Assembly (NCBI RefSeq): GCF_900177725.1
Contig: NZ_FXAT01000017.1
Span: 1-64,000, forward strand
Source of the DNA: Paraburkholderia susongensis
GTDB taxonomy: Bacteria; Pseudomonadota; Gammaproteobacteria; Burkholderiales; Burkholderiaceae
Direction of reading: 5' to 3'
DNA length: 64,000 nt
A program made the translations under genes and the position numbers. The stretch's first letter is position 1, and each line of letters begins with the position of its first letter. The notes below the pieces were generated by a model, which was not told the DNA's origin, searched no databases, and saw only the letters and a list, made by a program, of their open reading frames with translations. Below, in pieces: positions 54,085 to 62,002 of this stretch.

Positions 54085-54101
54085 ATACCCCGGTGGGGTA
54101 T
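54085..54101 (-). promoter_or_regulatory. DmeR operator dyad
   Basis: ATACCCC, three bases, GGGGTAT: a perfect 7-bp inverted repeat 13 bases upstream of the dmeR start. A second G tract with a matching half site, GGGGGTAT (54130-54137 region), lies upstream, and a TATGAT (-10-like on the minus strand, 54123-54118) lies between them. G-tract dyads are typical of RcnR-type repressors. Confidence 0.75.
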
Positions 54102-54301
54102 GTAATCGGGAGAGTTTATCATAGGGGGTGGGGGTATGGGTTGACGACTGCAATTCGAATGCGAGCGAGCCCGGCGTTCGTGTCCGGCTGACGTCTCCGG
54201 CAACTGTGTCGCCAGTCGCTACTATTCGGTCACACTATGGGTATTCAATCAATCGGTCTGCGAGAAGCTGCTGCCAGGAAGCGGTTAGGGAGAAACAAAC
54301 A

Positions 54302-54333
54302 AAAGGCCGCTGCCCACGAGGGCAGCGGCCTTT
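54302..54333 (-). terminator. rho-independent terminator of the small exported protein gene
   Basis: A perfect 14-bp stem, AAAGGCCGCTGCCC (54302-54315) with 54320-54333, with loop ACGA. On the minus strand it is followed by a T-rich tail (TTTTGTTTGTTTCTC), so it best serves the minus-strand gene at 54469-54753. Confidence 0.85.
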
Positions 54334-54468
54334 CTTGCAACGAGTGAAGAATAGTCCGTTACGACACAAGCCAAGCCTGTCGATGTCTCGCTCTGCCGGG
54401 GCTTGAACTGCTCACGCCACCGTCGGCATTTGCGCTTATCCTCGGCTGGTTGTCATTCTTGAGTGCTG

Positions 54469-54753
54469 TTATTGGCCGGCGGGAGACTTTGTGGACGGAG
54501 TCGCCAGCGTGTTGTGGCTCCCGGGAAGGTTGGTGAGGGACGTCGCACTATTGCTCGTGCTCTTGTCCTGAGACTGGGCGGCCATGCCGCTGTCCGAGGT
54601 GGTGGCGCCCGGCGTGCCGTAGCCGCTCGTCGCATTGGTGGCGGCCGGAGACTTGGTGGTCGGGGTCGCGAGCGTGTTGTTCTGTGCATAAGCACTGCCC
54701 GACAACGCGAGTGCGGCGACGGCCGCGATTAATGTGCTGCTTGCCTTGTTCAT
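54469..54753 (-). CDS. small exported Ser/Thr-rich protein
   Basis: A 94-residue protein with a classical signal peptide, MNKASSTLIAAVAALALSGS then AYAQ, cleaved after residue 23. The mature chain of about 71 residues is Ser/Thr/Ala-rich and repeats a motif: NNTLATPTTKSPA near its start and HNTLATPSTKSPAG at its end. AGGAGG lies 8 bases before the ATG on the minus strand. No known domain; function unknown. Confidence 0.8.
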   Translation of the reverse strand: MNKASSTLIAAVAALALSGSAYAQNNTLATPTTKSPAATNATSGYGTPGATTSDSGMAAQSQDKSTSNSATSLTNLPGSHNTLATPSTKSPAGQ

Positions 54754-55187
54754 GATTCGTTCCTCCTGATTGGACTGGAAGATTGACGCAGAAGACGATC
54801 TCCGCCTGCTGGACAATGAATTGCGCGATTACTGTGCCGCGTGTGATTTCGTCGCCGGCCAGATACGGCAGACGCCACGCGATTGGAATCCACGCGAACG
54901 AATTCATGCAGCCAGCATGCGCAGTTGAATTTGACGAGATCGCGATAACTGGCGACTGCGGCGACATGATCGCTCGGCGCCAGGAACAATGGAAAATATC
55001 CAATGGACCGATTTCCTGAAACGCTTCGGACAGTATAGGTCAAGCAGCGAATGCGTGCTGTGAGCGCCACAGGGTCGTCGGCGATCAACTGCCGTGGCCG
55101 AGCGTTCCCGGTTGCCGAAGAGCGCATCGTTATAATGATTCACGGTCCTTTCCGAATCCCAACTCGGACCTCCAACTTCTCCACACC
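54754..55187. other. 434-bp intergenic region before modE
   Basis: No supported gene. GC content is lower than around it. TATAAT at 55131-55136 is the likely -10 box of modE, 50 bases before its ATG; TTGCCG (55112-55117) is too close for a standard -35. ATCGTTATAAT overlaps it and resembles half a ModE site, which would fit autoregulation, but the second half is missing. Confidence 0.45.
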
Positions 55188-56030
55188 ATGCCCACCGACC
55201 GCACCGATTCTCGCCGCGAATCCCTCGAACTCGGCGGCTCCGTCTGGTTTCAGTACGGCACGCAGACGCTCGGTGGCGCGTCGCGTATTGCGCTGCTCGC
55301 GGCAATCGGCGAGACCGGCTCGATCACGAGTGCGGCGAAAGCGGTCGGCATCAGTTACAAAGGCGCGTGGGATGCCGTCGACACGATGAACAACCTCGCC
55401 GGCGAACCGCTCGTCGTGCGGATGACCGGCGGCAAGGGCGGCGGCGGCACCACGCTCACGCCGCGCGCGGTGAAGCTGATCGAGACGTTTCGCGCGGTCG
55501 AGCGCGAACACCGGCGTTTTCTCGAACGCGCGGGCGCGGCGATCGAGGGCTTCGCGACCGATTGGGATCTGATCGGCCGCATCGGCGTGAAGACGAGCGC
55601 GCGCAACCAGTTCTACGGCACCGTCTCGGCGATCACGCGCGGCAGCGTCAACGACGAAGTCGCGCTCGCGCTGCCCGGCGGCCAGACGATCGTCGCCGTG
55701 CTCACGCACGAGAGCACCGAGGCGCTAGGTCTGACCGAGGGCGTGGCGGCGTTTGCGCTGATCAAGGCGTCGTGGGTCGTGCTGCTCGTCGATGGCGAGG
55801 GCGAGGGCGGCGCGCCGCTCAAGCTGTCGGCGCGCAACCAGTTGCGCGGCACGGTGCAGAGCGTGAAGCGCGGGGCGGTGAATGCGGAAGTGTCGCTTGG
55901 ACTCGAAGGCGGCGCGGTTATGACCGCGATCGTCACCAATGAAAGCGTCGATGTGCTCGGCTTGCAGGAAGGCGGGAGCGCGGTGGCCGCGTTCAAGGCG
56001 TCGAGCGTGATACTCGGTGTGAAGGATTGA
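55188..56030 (+). CDS. modE: molybdate-responsive regulator
   Basis: A 280-residue ModE. The N-terminal winged helix includes GSITSAAKAVGISYKGAWDAV (about 45-65). Two C-terminal MOP molybdate-binding domains each begin with TSARNQFYGTV or LSARNQLRGTV (about 140-210 and 215-280). With molybdate bound it represses modABC. It converges on modC and is next to a ModE-type operator upstream of modA. Confidence 0.95.
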   Translation: MPTDRTDSRRESLELGGSVWFQYGTQTLGGASRIALLAAIGETGSITSAAKAVGISYKGAWDAVDTMNNLAGEPLVVRMTGGKGGGGTTLTPRAVKLIETFRAVEREHRRFLERAGAAIEGFATDWDLIGRIGVKTSARNQFYGTVSAITRGSVNDEVALALPGGQTIVAVLTHESTEALGLTEGVAAFALIKASWVVLLVDGEGEGGAPLKLSARNQLRGTVQSVKRGAVNAEVSLGLEGGAVMTAIVTNESVDVLGLQEGGSAVAAFKASSVILGVKD

Positions 56031-56151
56031 GCGCCGGCACGGTGTGAGGGCGAAACGCGCGACAGGCGGTTAAAGCGAAAAATCGCGCGCTGACAAGCTG
56101 CACACACTGCACGCACTGCATACGCGGCCCACGAGGTCCGCGCTTGGCCCC

Positions 56152-56853
56152 TCACGACTCGCTGCGCGCATACCCCGCGAACGGATGGTCCTCGCGCACG
56201 CGGCCGTCGCTGACCTGCACGACCTGATCGCCGAATGCCGCAACGTCGTCGGGATCGTGCGTGATGAGCACCATCGGAATATCGAGCCGCGTCTGCAGAT
56301 CCGACAGTTCGCGCCGCATGCGCTGGCGCAGCGCGATGTCGAGCGCGGAAAACGGTTCGTCGAGCAGAAGCAGGCGCGGCTGCGAAACCAGCGCCCGCGC
56401 GAGCGCGACGCGCTGTTTCTGCCCGCCCGAAAGCTGCACTGGATGATGGCCCGCGACACTCTTCAACTCCAACGCCTCGAGCCAGTAATCGACCTGCGGA
56501 TGCGAGCCGCGCGCGCGCGGATTGAGCCAGCCCTGGTGCAGCCCGAAGCCGATGTTCTGCCGGACGTTCAGATGCGGAAACAGCGCGTAGTCCTGAAACA
56601 GATACGCGATCTGGCGCGCCTGCGGTTTCTGGTCGACCCCGCGCGCGCTGTCGAACAGCGTGGCGCCGTGCAGCGTGATCGACCCTTCGTCGGGGCGCAG
56701 CAGGCCGGCGATTGCCTGCAGCGTCAGGCTCTTGCCCGCGCCGGACGGCCCGAACAGCACGAGCCGCTGGGTGTTCGCGCTGAACGAAACGTCGAGCGTG
56801 AAGTGCCGCTCGGCGGTCTCGAAGGTCTTGCGGATAGTGACGTCGAGCGGCAT
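56152..56853 (-). CDS. modC: molybdate ABC transporter ATP-binding protein (short form)
   Basis: A 233-residue ATPase of the ModABC importer. Walker A GPSGAGKS, the Q-loop LFQDYALFPHL, signature LSGGQKQRVALARAL, Walker B LLLLDEPFSALD and the H-loop LITHDPDD are intact. It ends soon after the nucleotide-binding domain and lacks the C-terminal MOP domain found in E. coli ModC (about 350 residues). One base separates it from modB. Confidence 0.92.
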   Translation of the reverse strand: MPLDVTIRKTFETAERHFTLDVSFSANTQRLVLFGPSGAGKSLTLQAIAGLLRPDEGSITLHGATLFDSARGVDQKPQARQIAYLFQDYALFPHLNVRQNIGFGLHQGWLNPRARGSHPQVDYWLEALELKSVAGHHPVQLSGGQKQRVALARALVSQPRLLLLDEPFSALDIALRQRMRRELSDLQTRLDIPMVLITHDPDDVAAFGDQVVQVSDGRVREDHPFAGYARSES

Positions 56854-56854
56854 C

Positions 56855-57529
56855 TCAGCGGGCCCTCAGAAGCGTGTGCTGCGGCACGAGCCGCCCGGCG
56901 AGCAGCAGGATCGTGACGCACGTCACCGAAGTCACGAGCACGAGGAGGTTCGCGGTGCTGTCGTCGCCGGCCTGCACGGCCGAATAGACCGCGACCGAGA
57001 GCGTCTGCGTGCGGCCCGGCAGGTTGCCCGCGATCATCAGCGTCGCGCCGAATTCGCCGAGCGCGCGCGCGAACGCGAGCAGGCCGCCGGCGAGAATGCC
57101 GCGCGCGGCGAGCGGCAACGTCACGCGAAAGAAGATCGCCGTCTCGCTGACGCCAAGCGTGCGCGCCGCGCGTTCGAGCTGCGGATCGACGGATTCGAAG
57201 GCGGCGCGCGCCGACTTCAGCACGAGCGGAAACGCGACCACCGTCGACGCGATCACCGCGCCCTGCCACGTGAACACGAGCTGGATGTCGAAGCGGTCGA
57301 GCCACGCGCCGATCACGCCGCGCCGGCCGAGCAGCACGAGCAGGTAGTAGCCGAGCACGGTGGGCGGCAGCACGAGCGGCAGCATCAGCAGCGAGTCGAT
57401 CACGTCGCGCGCGCCGGAGCGCCAGCGCGACAGACCGAGCGCCGTCGCGACGCCGAGCACGAGATTGAGCGCAGTGGCCCAGCCCGCCACTTTCAGCGAC
57501 AGCAGGAGCGGAATCCAGGCCTGTTGCAT
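56855..57529 (-). CDS. modB: molybdate ABC transporter permease
   Basis: A 224-residue inner-membrane permease with about five helices (LLSLKVAGWATALNLVLG, LLMLPLVLPPTVLGYYLLVLL, GAVIASTVVAFPLVLKSARAAF). The ATPase-docking EAA loop, ARTLGVSETAIFFRVTLPLA, and GEFGATLMIAGNLPGRT are ModB hallmarks. I start at 57529 (MQQAWIPLLLSLK); an upstream in-frame ATG at 57589 would overlap modA. Confidence 0.95.
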   Translation of the reverse strand: MQQAWIPLLLSLKVAGWATALNLVLGVATALGLSRWRSGARDVIDSLLMLPLVLPPTVLGYYLLVLLGRRGVIGAWLDRFDIQLVFTWQGAVIASTVVAFPLVLKSARAAFESVDPQLERAARTLGVSETAIFFRVTLPLAARGILAGGLLAFARALGEFGATLMIAGNLPGRTQTLSVAVYSAVQAGDDSTANLLVLVTSVTCVTILLLAGRLVPQHTLLRAR

Positions 57530-57551
57530 GAGCGTGTGTGATCCCGGTGAA

Positions 57552-58325
57552 TCAATGCGCGGGCTTGAAGCCGTACTTCGCGAGCACACTCTGGCCGGCT
57601 GGCGAGAGCACGAAGTCGATGAACGCCTGGGCGTCTGCCTCGTGACGGCTGCCGTCGACCCGCGCGATCGGATAGGTGATCGGCGTTTGCGTCGGCAGAC
57701 TCATCGCGACCTTGACCTTGTCCGGCATGATCGCGGCGTCGGTGCCGAACACGAAACCGGCGTCGACTTCGCCGCGCGCAACGTAGTCGAGGCTCTGACG
57801 CACGTTCGCGGCGAGCACGGCCTTCGCGCTCACCGCATCCCACACGCCCGCGGCCTTCAGCGCGCCTTGCGTATAGCGGCCGACCGGCACCGACGCCGGA
57901 TCGCCGAACGCGACGCGCTTCACGTTCGCGGCCGTCAGATCGTTGAGGCTCGCGGGCGCGAAATGGCTGTCGCTCGGCACGATCAGCACGAGCGAATTGG
58001 CGGCGAAGTCACGCCGCGTGGACGGCACGATCACCTTTTGCGTGGCGGCCATGTCCATCGCCTTCTGGTCCGCGGACGCGAACACATCGGCGGGCGCGCC
58101 CTTGACGATCTGCTGCATCAGCACGTCGGACGCACCGAAGTTCATCAATACCTTGGTGCCCGGATGCTGCTGCTCGAACGCGTCGCCGACCGCCTTGAAC
58201 GCGTTGGTCAGGCTCGCGGCGGCCGAAACCACAAGTTCATCGGCGTGGGCATTCACGCTAACCACAACGGAGACGGCGCTCGCAACGCAAAGCGCGTATT
58301 TCTTCAGATGGCGGGAGAGTGTCAT
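57552..58325 (-). CDS. modA: molybdate-binding periplasmic protein
   Basis: A 257-residue solute-binding protein with a signal peptide (cleaved after HADA-like NAHA, about residue 28). The ligand residues are in SAAASLTNAFKAVG, NFGASDVLMQQIVKGAPADVFASAD and GEVDAGFVFGTDA, all ModA signatures. It heads modABC and follows a ModE-type operator. Confidence 0.95.
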   Translation of the reverse strand: MTLSRHLKKYALCVASAVSVVVSVNAHADELVVSAAASLTNAFKAVGDAFEQQHPGTKVLMNFGASDVLMQQIVKGAPADVFASADQKAMDMAATQKVIVPSTRRDFAANSLVLIVPSDSHFAPASLNDLTAANVKRVAFGDPASVPVGRYTQGALKAAGVWDAVSAKAVLAANVRQSLDYVARGEVDAGFVFGTDAAIMPDKVKVAMSLPTQTPITYPIARVDGSRHEADAQAFIDFVLSPAGQSVLAKYGFKPAH

Positions 58326-58375
58326 GAAGGATCTTGAAGTGACGTGGACGGGAAGCAGCGGTTTAAAAACGCTAT

Positions 58376-58399
58376 CGTAATATATGCGCGGTTATAGCG
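58376..58399 (-). promoter_or_regulatory. ModE-type operator upstream of modA
   Basis: Read on the minus strand: CGCTATAAC, six bases, TATATTACG. This has the same 24-bp span as the E. coli modA ModE site and the CGnTATA...TATAnnCG layout. It lies 50 bases upstream of the modA ATG, where a bound repressor would cover the promoter. Confidence 0.65.
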
Positions 58400-58515
58400 G
58401 TGCGCATGACAGGCGATCGGGCTGGGCGCTTCACATACCGCGTGAAGCGCTCATGGCCTTCGAGCGAGGTCTGCGGGAAACCGGGAGGAGCCTGAGAAAA
58501 GCGGCGGCGCGCCGC

Positions 58516-59217
58516 TCAGACGTGAGACGCGCGCTGCGGTTCGAGCGTATTGAGCGTTTGCGACAGCGGCGCTGCGGCCGGGCGGATGTCGCGCGCGGCC
58601 TTCCACTTCGCGCGGATGAACGGCCTGTCGTGGCCGGACACTTTCAGCGCGATATGTGTGACCCAGCGCTGGGTCGGCACATGCACGCCGTGCATCGTTC
58701 CCGCGAGAACCATCATGCTGACGGCGACCGGCAGCGCCGACAGACGGCCCGGCTCCGCATTCCACGCGATGCGCACGAACACGAGCGCCGCGAGCGCACC
58801 GACGAGACACCCGGTGACGGCTTCGGATGGCGAATGCGCGCTCAGCACGACACGCGACAAGCCCACCGCGATGCCGGCGGCAAGCCCCGCCAGCACGCCG
58901 AGCAGACGGACTGCGGGCCGCGCGGGCAACAGCATCAGGAAGAGCACGACCGGATAGACGGCGGTAGACAGCATCGCGTGACCGCTGACGCCGGTGAAAT
59001 CGAGTTCCCGCACGCCGACGCCCCAACCGAGGAAGGCCAGCTTGGTCACGGTAACGACGCCGATAGCCGCGCCGAGCAACAGCAGCCAGCCGGCCGCGAG
59101 CCGCCACGAGTAGCCGAGCGCCAGCCAGAGCGCGATGGCGAGCGCAAGCGGCAACGTCATGCCGGCGCCGCCGAGGCTGGTGATCGAATACCACAGGTGG
59201 ATCGGTAAATCGGGCAT
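58516..59217 (-). CDS. PAP2-family membrane phosphatase
   Basis: A 233-residue protein with about six membrane helices. PAP2 motif 2 (SGHAMLSTAV) and motif 3 (SRVVLSAHSPSEAVTG) are present; motif 1 is atypical, with no Arg-Pro after the Lys of KLAFLGWG, and the usual motif 3 Asp is Glu. The C-terminal about 60 residues (THGVHVPTQRWVTHIALK...) are soluble and not typical of the family. Likely acts on a lipid phosphate, but the missing residues weaken this. The start at 59217 (MPDLPIHLWYSITSLGG) fits the family. Confidence 0.82.
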   Translation of the reverse strand: MPDLPIHLWYSITSLGGAGMTLPLALAIALWLALGYSWRLAAGWLLLLGAAIGVVTVTKLAFLGWGVGVRELDFTGVSGHAMLSTAVYPVVLFLMLLPARPAVRLLGVLAGLAAGIAVGLSRVVLSAHSPSEAVTGCLVGALAALVFVRIAWNAEPGRLSALPVAVSMMVLAGTMHGVHVPTQRWVTHIALKVSGHDRPFIRAKWKAARDIRPAAAPLSQTLNTLEPQRASHV

Positions 59218-59650
59218 GGTAGAAACGCGACGCAGGCCGCGTGGAATCGGGTTGGAGCAAATCGAACCGGCACACGCGGCCGGCGCGAATTGCCGGCACA
59301 GTCCGGATCGATACAATCAGGATTAACCGCCAGTATAGACGGGTGTCGCTCGACGGTCTTGCCATGCACCACGCATTTACGCGCCAAATGTTGGCTGGCT
59401 AACGGGCGGTTACGGACGGGGGACGCGGGATTGGCGTGGGCTTTACGCAGGGCTTTTACCCGCTTCGTCGGGCGTCGAGAGAGTTTGACGGCGAGGCGGC
59501 AGCAAGGTTCGCCGAGGGAAAAGCGGAGGTGGATGAGTTTGCCGCGCCTCAGCGACGCACGAAGAATGATGTTATTGTGCATTGCACAACTTCTTGCGAT
59601 CCGGCGTTTTTGCCGGTCTGCACCTGTCCCTTTTTGCGAGGTTATCGCCG
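59218..59650. other. divergent intergenic region with a 15-bp palindrome
   Basis: No supported gene between the PAP2 gene and the depolymerase gene. A perfect palindrome lies at 59575-59589 (separate entry). The rest shows nothing I can name. Confidence 0.5.
59575..59589 (+). promoter_or_regulatory. palindrome TTGTGCA-T-TGCACAA upstream of the depolymerase gene
   Basis: A perfect 7-1-7 inverted repeat 61 bases before the ATG at 59651. It contains TGC-N3-GCA, the core reported for PhaR-type regulators of polyhydroxyalkanoate genes; the link is inference from the sequence and the downstream gene. Confidence 0.5.
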
Positions 59651-60823
59651 ATGGCAAAAAGCCTATCGAAAATCTGGCTGCGTGGTTTGAAGCGGCTGCT
59701 CGCGATTCAAACCGAACACGCGCAAAAGACCGCCAGGCGCGCGCCGACGCGACCCGTGCGCGCCGCTACCAACAAACCGTCGAGCAAGGCTCATCCGCTC
59801 AAGCCGGCCGCCGCCCTGCGCGTGCCGGTGAAGCGCGAGTCGCGGGTGCGTCCGCGCGCGACGGCGTGGGCGAGCGGCTCGTGGACGCGTTCGTTCCATT
59901 CCGCGCCGGTTGCGCCGGGCCGGCTCGTCAATCATCTGCAATACGGGCTCTATATCCCGTCGGGACACGCGCTCGAGGCGATGCCGCTCGTCGTGATGCT
60001 GCACGGCTGCACGCAGTCCATCGACGAATTCGCCGAAGGCACGCGCATGAACCTGCTTGCCGACCGCTACGGCTTTGCGGTGGTGTACCCGGAACAGTCG
60101 AAGCACGCGCACTCGCACCGCTGCTGGAACTGGTACGACGCCAGCGACAGCGCGGGCGGCGCCGAGGCGCACGCGGTGGTGTCGCTCGTGGACGCGCTCG
60201 TCGCGCAGCACGGTTTCGACCGCGAGCGCGTCTACGTGGCCGGGATTTCCGCGGGAGCGGGCCTGACGGCGCTACTGGCCCTCAAATATCCCGAGCATTT
60301 CGCCGCGGTCGCGCTGCATTCCGGCCCCGCTTTCGGCGAGGCCCGTTCGGGCATTACCGCGATGGACGTGATGCGGCGCGGCACGCGCCGCGAGCCGGTC
60401 GAGCTGGTCGACGAACTGGTGGATGTCGCGCAATACCCGGGCATGCCAGCTCTCATCATCCACGGCGACACCGATCACGTGGTCGCGCCCGTCAACGCGG
60501 ACCAACTGGCGATGCAGTTCCTGCGGCTGAACCGGATGGTCGATGCGGATGGCGCGCGCCGCGCCGGTGAGATGCGCGAGGACCGCAAGGGCGGCGTCGT
60601 GATGCGCGACTATCTGCGCGGCGGGCGGCGCGTGGTGCGGGTGTGCCGCGTGCAGGGGCTCGGCCACGCATGGAGCGGCGGTGACGACGCGTTGCCGTTC
60701 CATTCCGCCAAAGGCCCGGATGCCAGCACGATGCTGTGGGAATTCTTCAAGCATCAGCGCCGCACGGACGCGGGCCGCATCGCGGAAGGCGCGGTCGCCG
60801 CGGCGTCATCGGCCGAACGGTGA
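59651..60823 (+). CDS. polyhydroxyalkanoate depolymerase-family esterase
   Basis: A 390-residue alpha/beta hydrolase of the PHB depolymerase/LpqC type. The core holds the oxyanion loop PLVVMLHGCTQS, nucleophile Ser in VAGISAGAGLTALLA, Asp in IIHGDTDHVV and His in GLGHAWSGGDD. The first about 90 residues are basic, Arg/Lys/Ala-rich and lack a signal peptide, so the enzyme may be cytoplasmic, as intracellular depolymerases are. GAGG lies 11-14 bases before the ATG. Confidence 0.9.
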   Translation: MAKSLSKIWLRGLKRLLAIQTEHAQKTARRAPTRPVRAATNKPSSKAHPLKPAAALRVPVKRESRVRPRATAWASGSWTRSFHSAPVAPGRLVNHLQYGLYIPSGHALEAMPLVVMLHGCTQSIDEFAEGTRMNLLADRYGFAVVYPEQSKHAHSHRCWNWYDASDSAGGAEAHAVVSLVDALVAQHGFDRERVYVAGISAGAGLTALLALKYPEHFAAVALHSGPAFGEARSGITAMDVMRRGTRREPVELVDELVDVAQYPGMPALIIHGDTDHVVAPVNADQLAMQFLRLNRMVDADGARRAGEMREDRKGGVVMRDYLRGGRRVVRVCRVQGLGHAWSGGDDALPFHSAKGPDASTMLWEFFKHQRRTDAGRIAEGAVAAASSAER

Positions 60824-60850
60824 CCCCACAACAACACCTCGAAATGAACA

Positions 60851-60880
60851 CTGGCGCGATACTAGGGTTTTCCCTATAAT
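60851..60880 (+). promoter_or_regulatory. promoter of the DUF3563 gene with inner dyad
   Basis: TATAAT (60875-60880) is preceded at 18 bases by CTGGCG, a weak -35. The dyad AGGG-TTTT-CCCT (60864-60875) fills the spacer and touches the -10, a position where a bound regulator would block or activate. Confidence 0.5.
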
Positions 60881-60932
60881 GCGGGTTATCCCTTAGGCGC
60901 AACACGCCTAGCTATCATTGCCGAGGTCGACC

Positions 60933-61115
60933 ATGTATCTGCTTAGCCGTCTGTTCCTGTTTTTGACCAAGTCGCCGGACCAACTCGCGAAAGAGCGCGC
61001 TGACGCCTATCTCTCCGAAGCGACCGATCTCTACGATCTCGAATTCCGCATGCGCAAGCTGGACCGTGAAGCGAACGTGCGCCAGCCGTCGTGGATGAGC
61101 CAGCACTACGGCTAA
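60933..61115 (+). CDS. DUF3563 family small protein
   Basis: A 60-residue protein: MYLLSRLFLFLTKSPDQLAK, then AYLSEATDLYDLEFRMRKLD, ending SWMSQHYG. This pattern is the DUF3563 family, common in Burkholderiales and of unknown function. A ribosome-binding GAGG lies 8 bases before the ATG. It has its own promoter and is followed by no other gene on this strand. Confidence 0.88.
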   Translation: MYLLSRLFLFLTKSPDQLAKERADAYLSEATDLYDLEFRMRKLDREANVRQPSWMSQHYG

Positions 61116-61263
61116 TCGCGCACTAACGTTGCGATAGTCAGACAAAACATCGGCGCGTGGTGAGGCGCCGGTGTCTGGGCAAACCGTTCAGGCTTGCCAT
61201 ATCGCGGGTTTTTCACCGTAGCCGCCAGCCACGCAGCCTTCGCGCGCAATCAGCAGGCTCGGA

Positions 61264-61728
61264 TCAGGTAGCCGGATTCATCTGCCACAGCGCGTAATTC
61301 AACAGCGCCGCGTACGCGACCCAGATCACGTACGGCATCAGCAGCACACCCGCCAGACGGTCACGTCGCCAGAAGACGCAGGTCAGCATCACGATCAGGA
61401 CCAGCAGGATCACGATATCGATCAGCGACGCTTCGGGCCGATGCAGGCCGAAGAACAGCCACATCCACGCTGCGTTGAACACCAACTGAACCACCCATAG
61501 CACGATCGCCGCGGTCAGGCCGTCGCGTTTCCACACGCGCCACGCGGAAAACGCCATCAGCACGTAAAGCACGGTCCAGACCGGCGGGAAGACCCAGTTC
61601 GGCGGATTGAACACGGGTTTCTGTAGCCCCGCATACCAGGCGTCCGGCAAGGACAGGCTCGCGGCCCAGCCGGCTGCCAGCGTCAAAATAAGAAACACGA
61701 GCAGCGACGGCAGACGGCGCATCTTCAT
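61264..61728 (-). CDS. tspO: TspO/MBR-family membrane protein
   Basis: A 154-residue protein with five hydrophobic helices. KPVFNPPNWVFPPVWTVLY is the TspO signature with the Trp and Pro residues that line the tetrapyrrole site, and WRRDRLAGVLLMPYVIWVAYA is the last-helix block. Homologues bind porphyrins and regulate tetrapyrrole levels. The start at 61728 (MKMRRLPSLL) has GGAGGG just upstream. Confidence 0.93.
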   Translation of the reverse strand: MKMRRLPSLLVFLILTLAAGWAASLSLPDAWYAGLQKPVFNPPNWVFPPVWTVLYVLMAFSAWRVWKRDGLTAAIVLWVVQLVFNAAWMWLFFGLHRPEASLIDIVILLVLIVMLTCVFWRRDRLAGVLLMPYVIWVAYAALLNYALWQMNPAT

Positions 61729-61774
61729 CCCTCCAGACGTTTTTATTCGATGATGTAAGCGGGCACTCACTTGC

Positions 61775-61975
61775 CGAAGCGGACTGGCGTACGCTCGCGC
61801 GTGGTCGACGGTCGGCTCAGGATAATTCTCGCCTGGCATTGCCTCGCACCACGCTGGACGCCGCCAATCGTTCCAGGCTCGCCAGCCACGGCGCGTGAAT
61901 CCATTTTGCCGGCAACTTCGCGAGTTGGGGAAGATAGTGTTCGATAAAGCGCCCGTCAGGGGCGAATTTTTCGGA
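61775..61975 (-). pseudogene. phrB: frameshifted C-terminal remnant of a DNA photolyase
   Basis: Read from 61975 leftwards: SEKFAPDGRFIEHYLPQLAK, then LPAKWIHAPWLASLERLAAS, matching the C-terminal part of class I CPD photolyases. This frame hits TGA at 61817-61819. The next family block, GENYPEPTVDHARA, is in another frame at about 61794-61832, so at least one small indel separates them. Only about 50-60 of some 470 residues remain, lying between tspO and ohr. The N-terminal, FAD-binding part is gone. Confidence 0.8.
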
Positions 61976-62002
61976 TTACGTGCCGCGTGCGCCAAATGCG
62001 CC

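Larger units (their letters stand above)
54072..54468. other. 397-bp region upstream of dmeR
   Basis: It contains the DmeR operators and, further right, the terminator of the small exported protein gene. Between 54140 and 54300 I see nothing definable: AT content is higher than around it and no frame has a start with a ribosome-binding site. Confidence 0.5.

Noticed and set aside
54204..54460. Possible tRNA or integration scar next to dmeRF
   Set aside because: No cloverleaf, CCA end or integrase was found, and no direct repeats of useful length flank the low-GC segment.
54750..55127. Minus-strand open frame of 125 codons upstream of modE
   Set aside because: It overlaps the start of the small exported protein gene, lacks a ribosome-binding site and has no recognisable family features.
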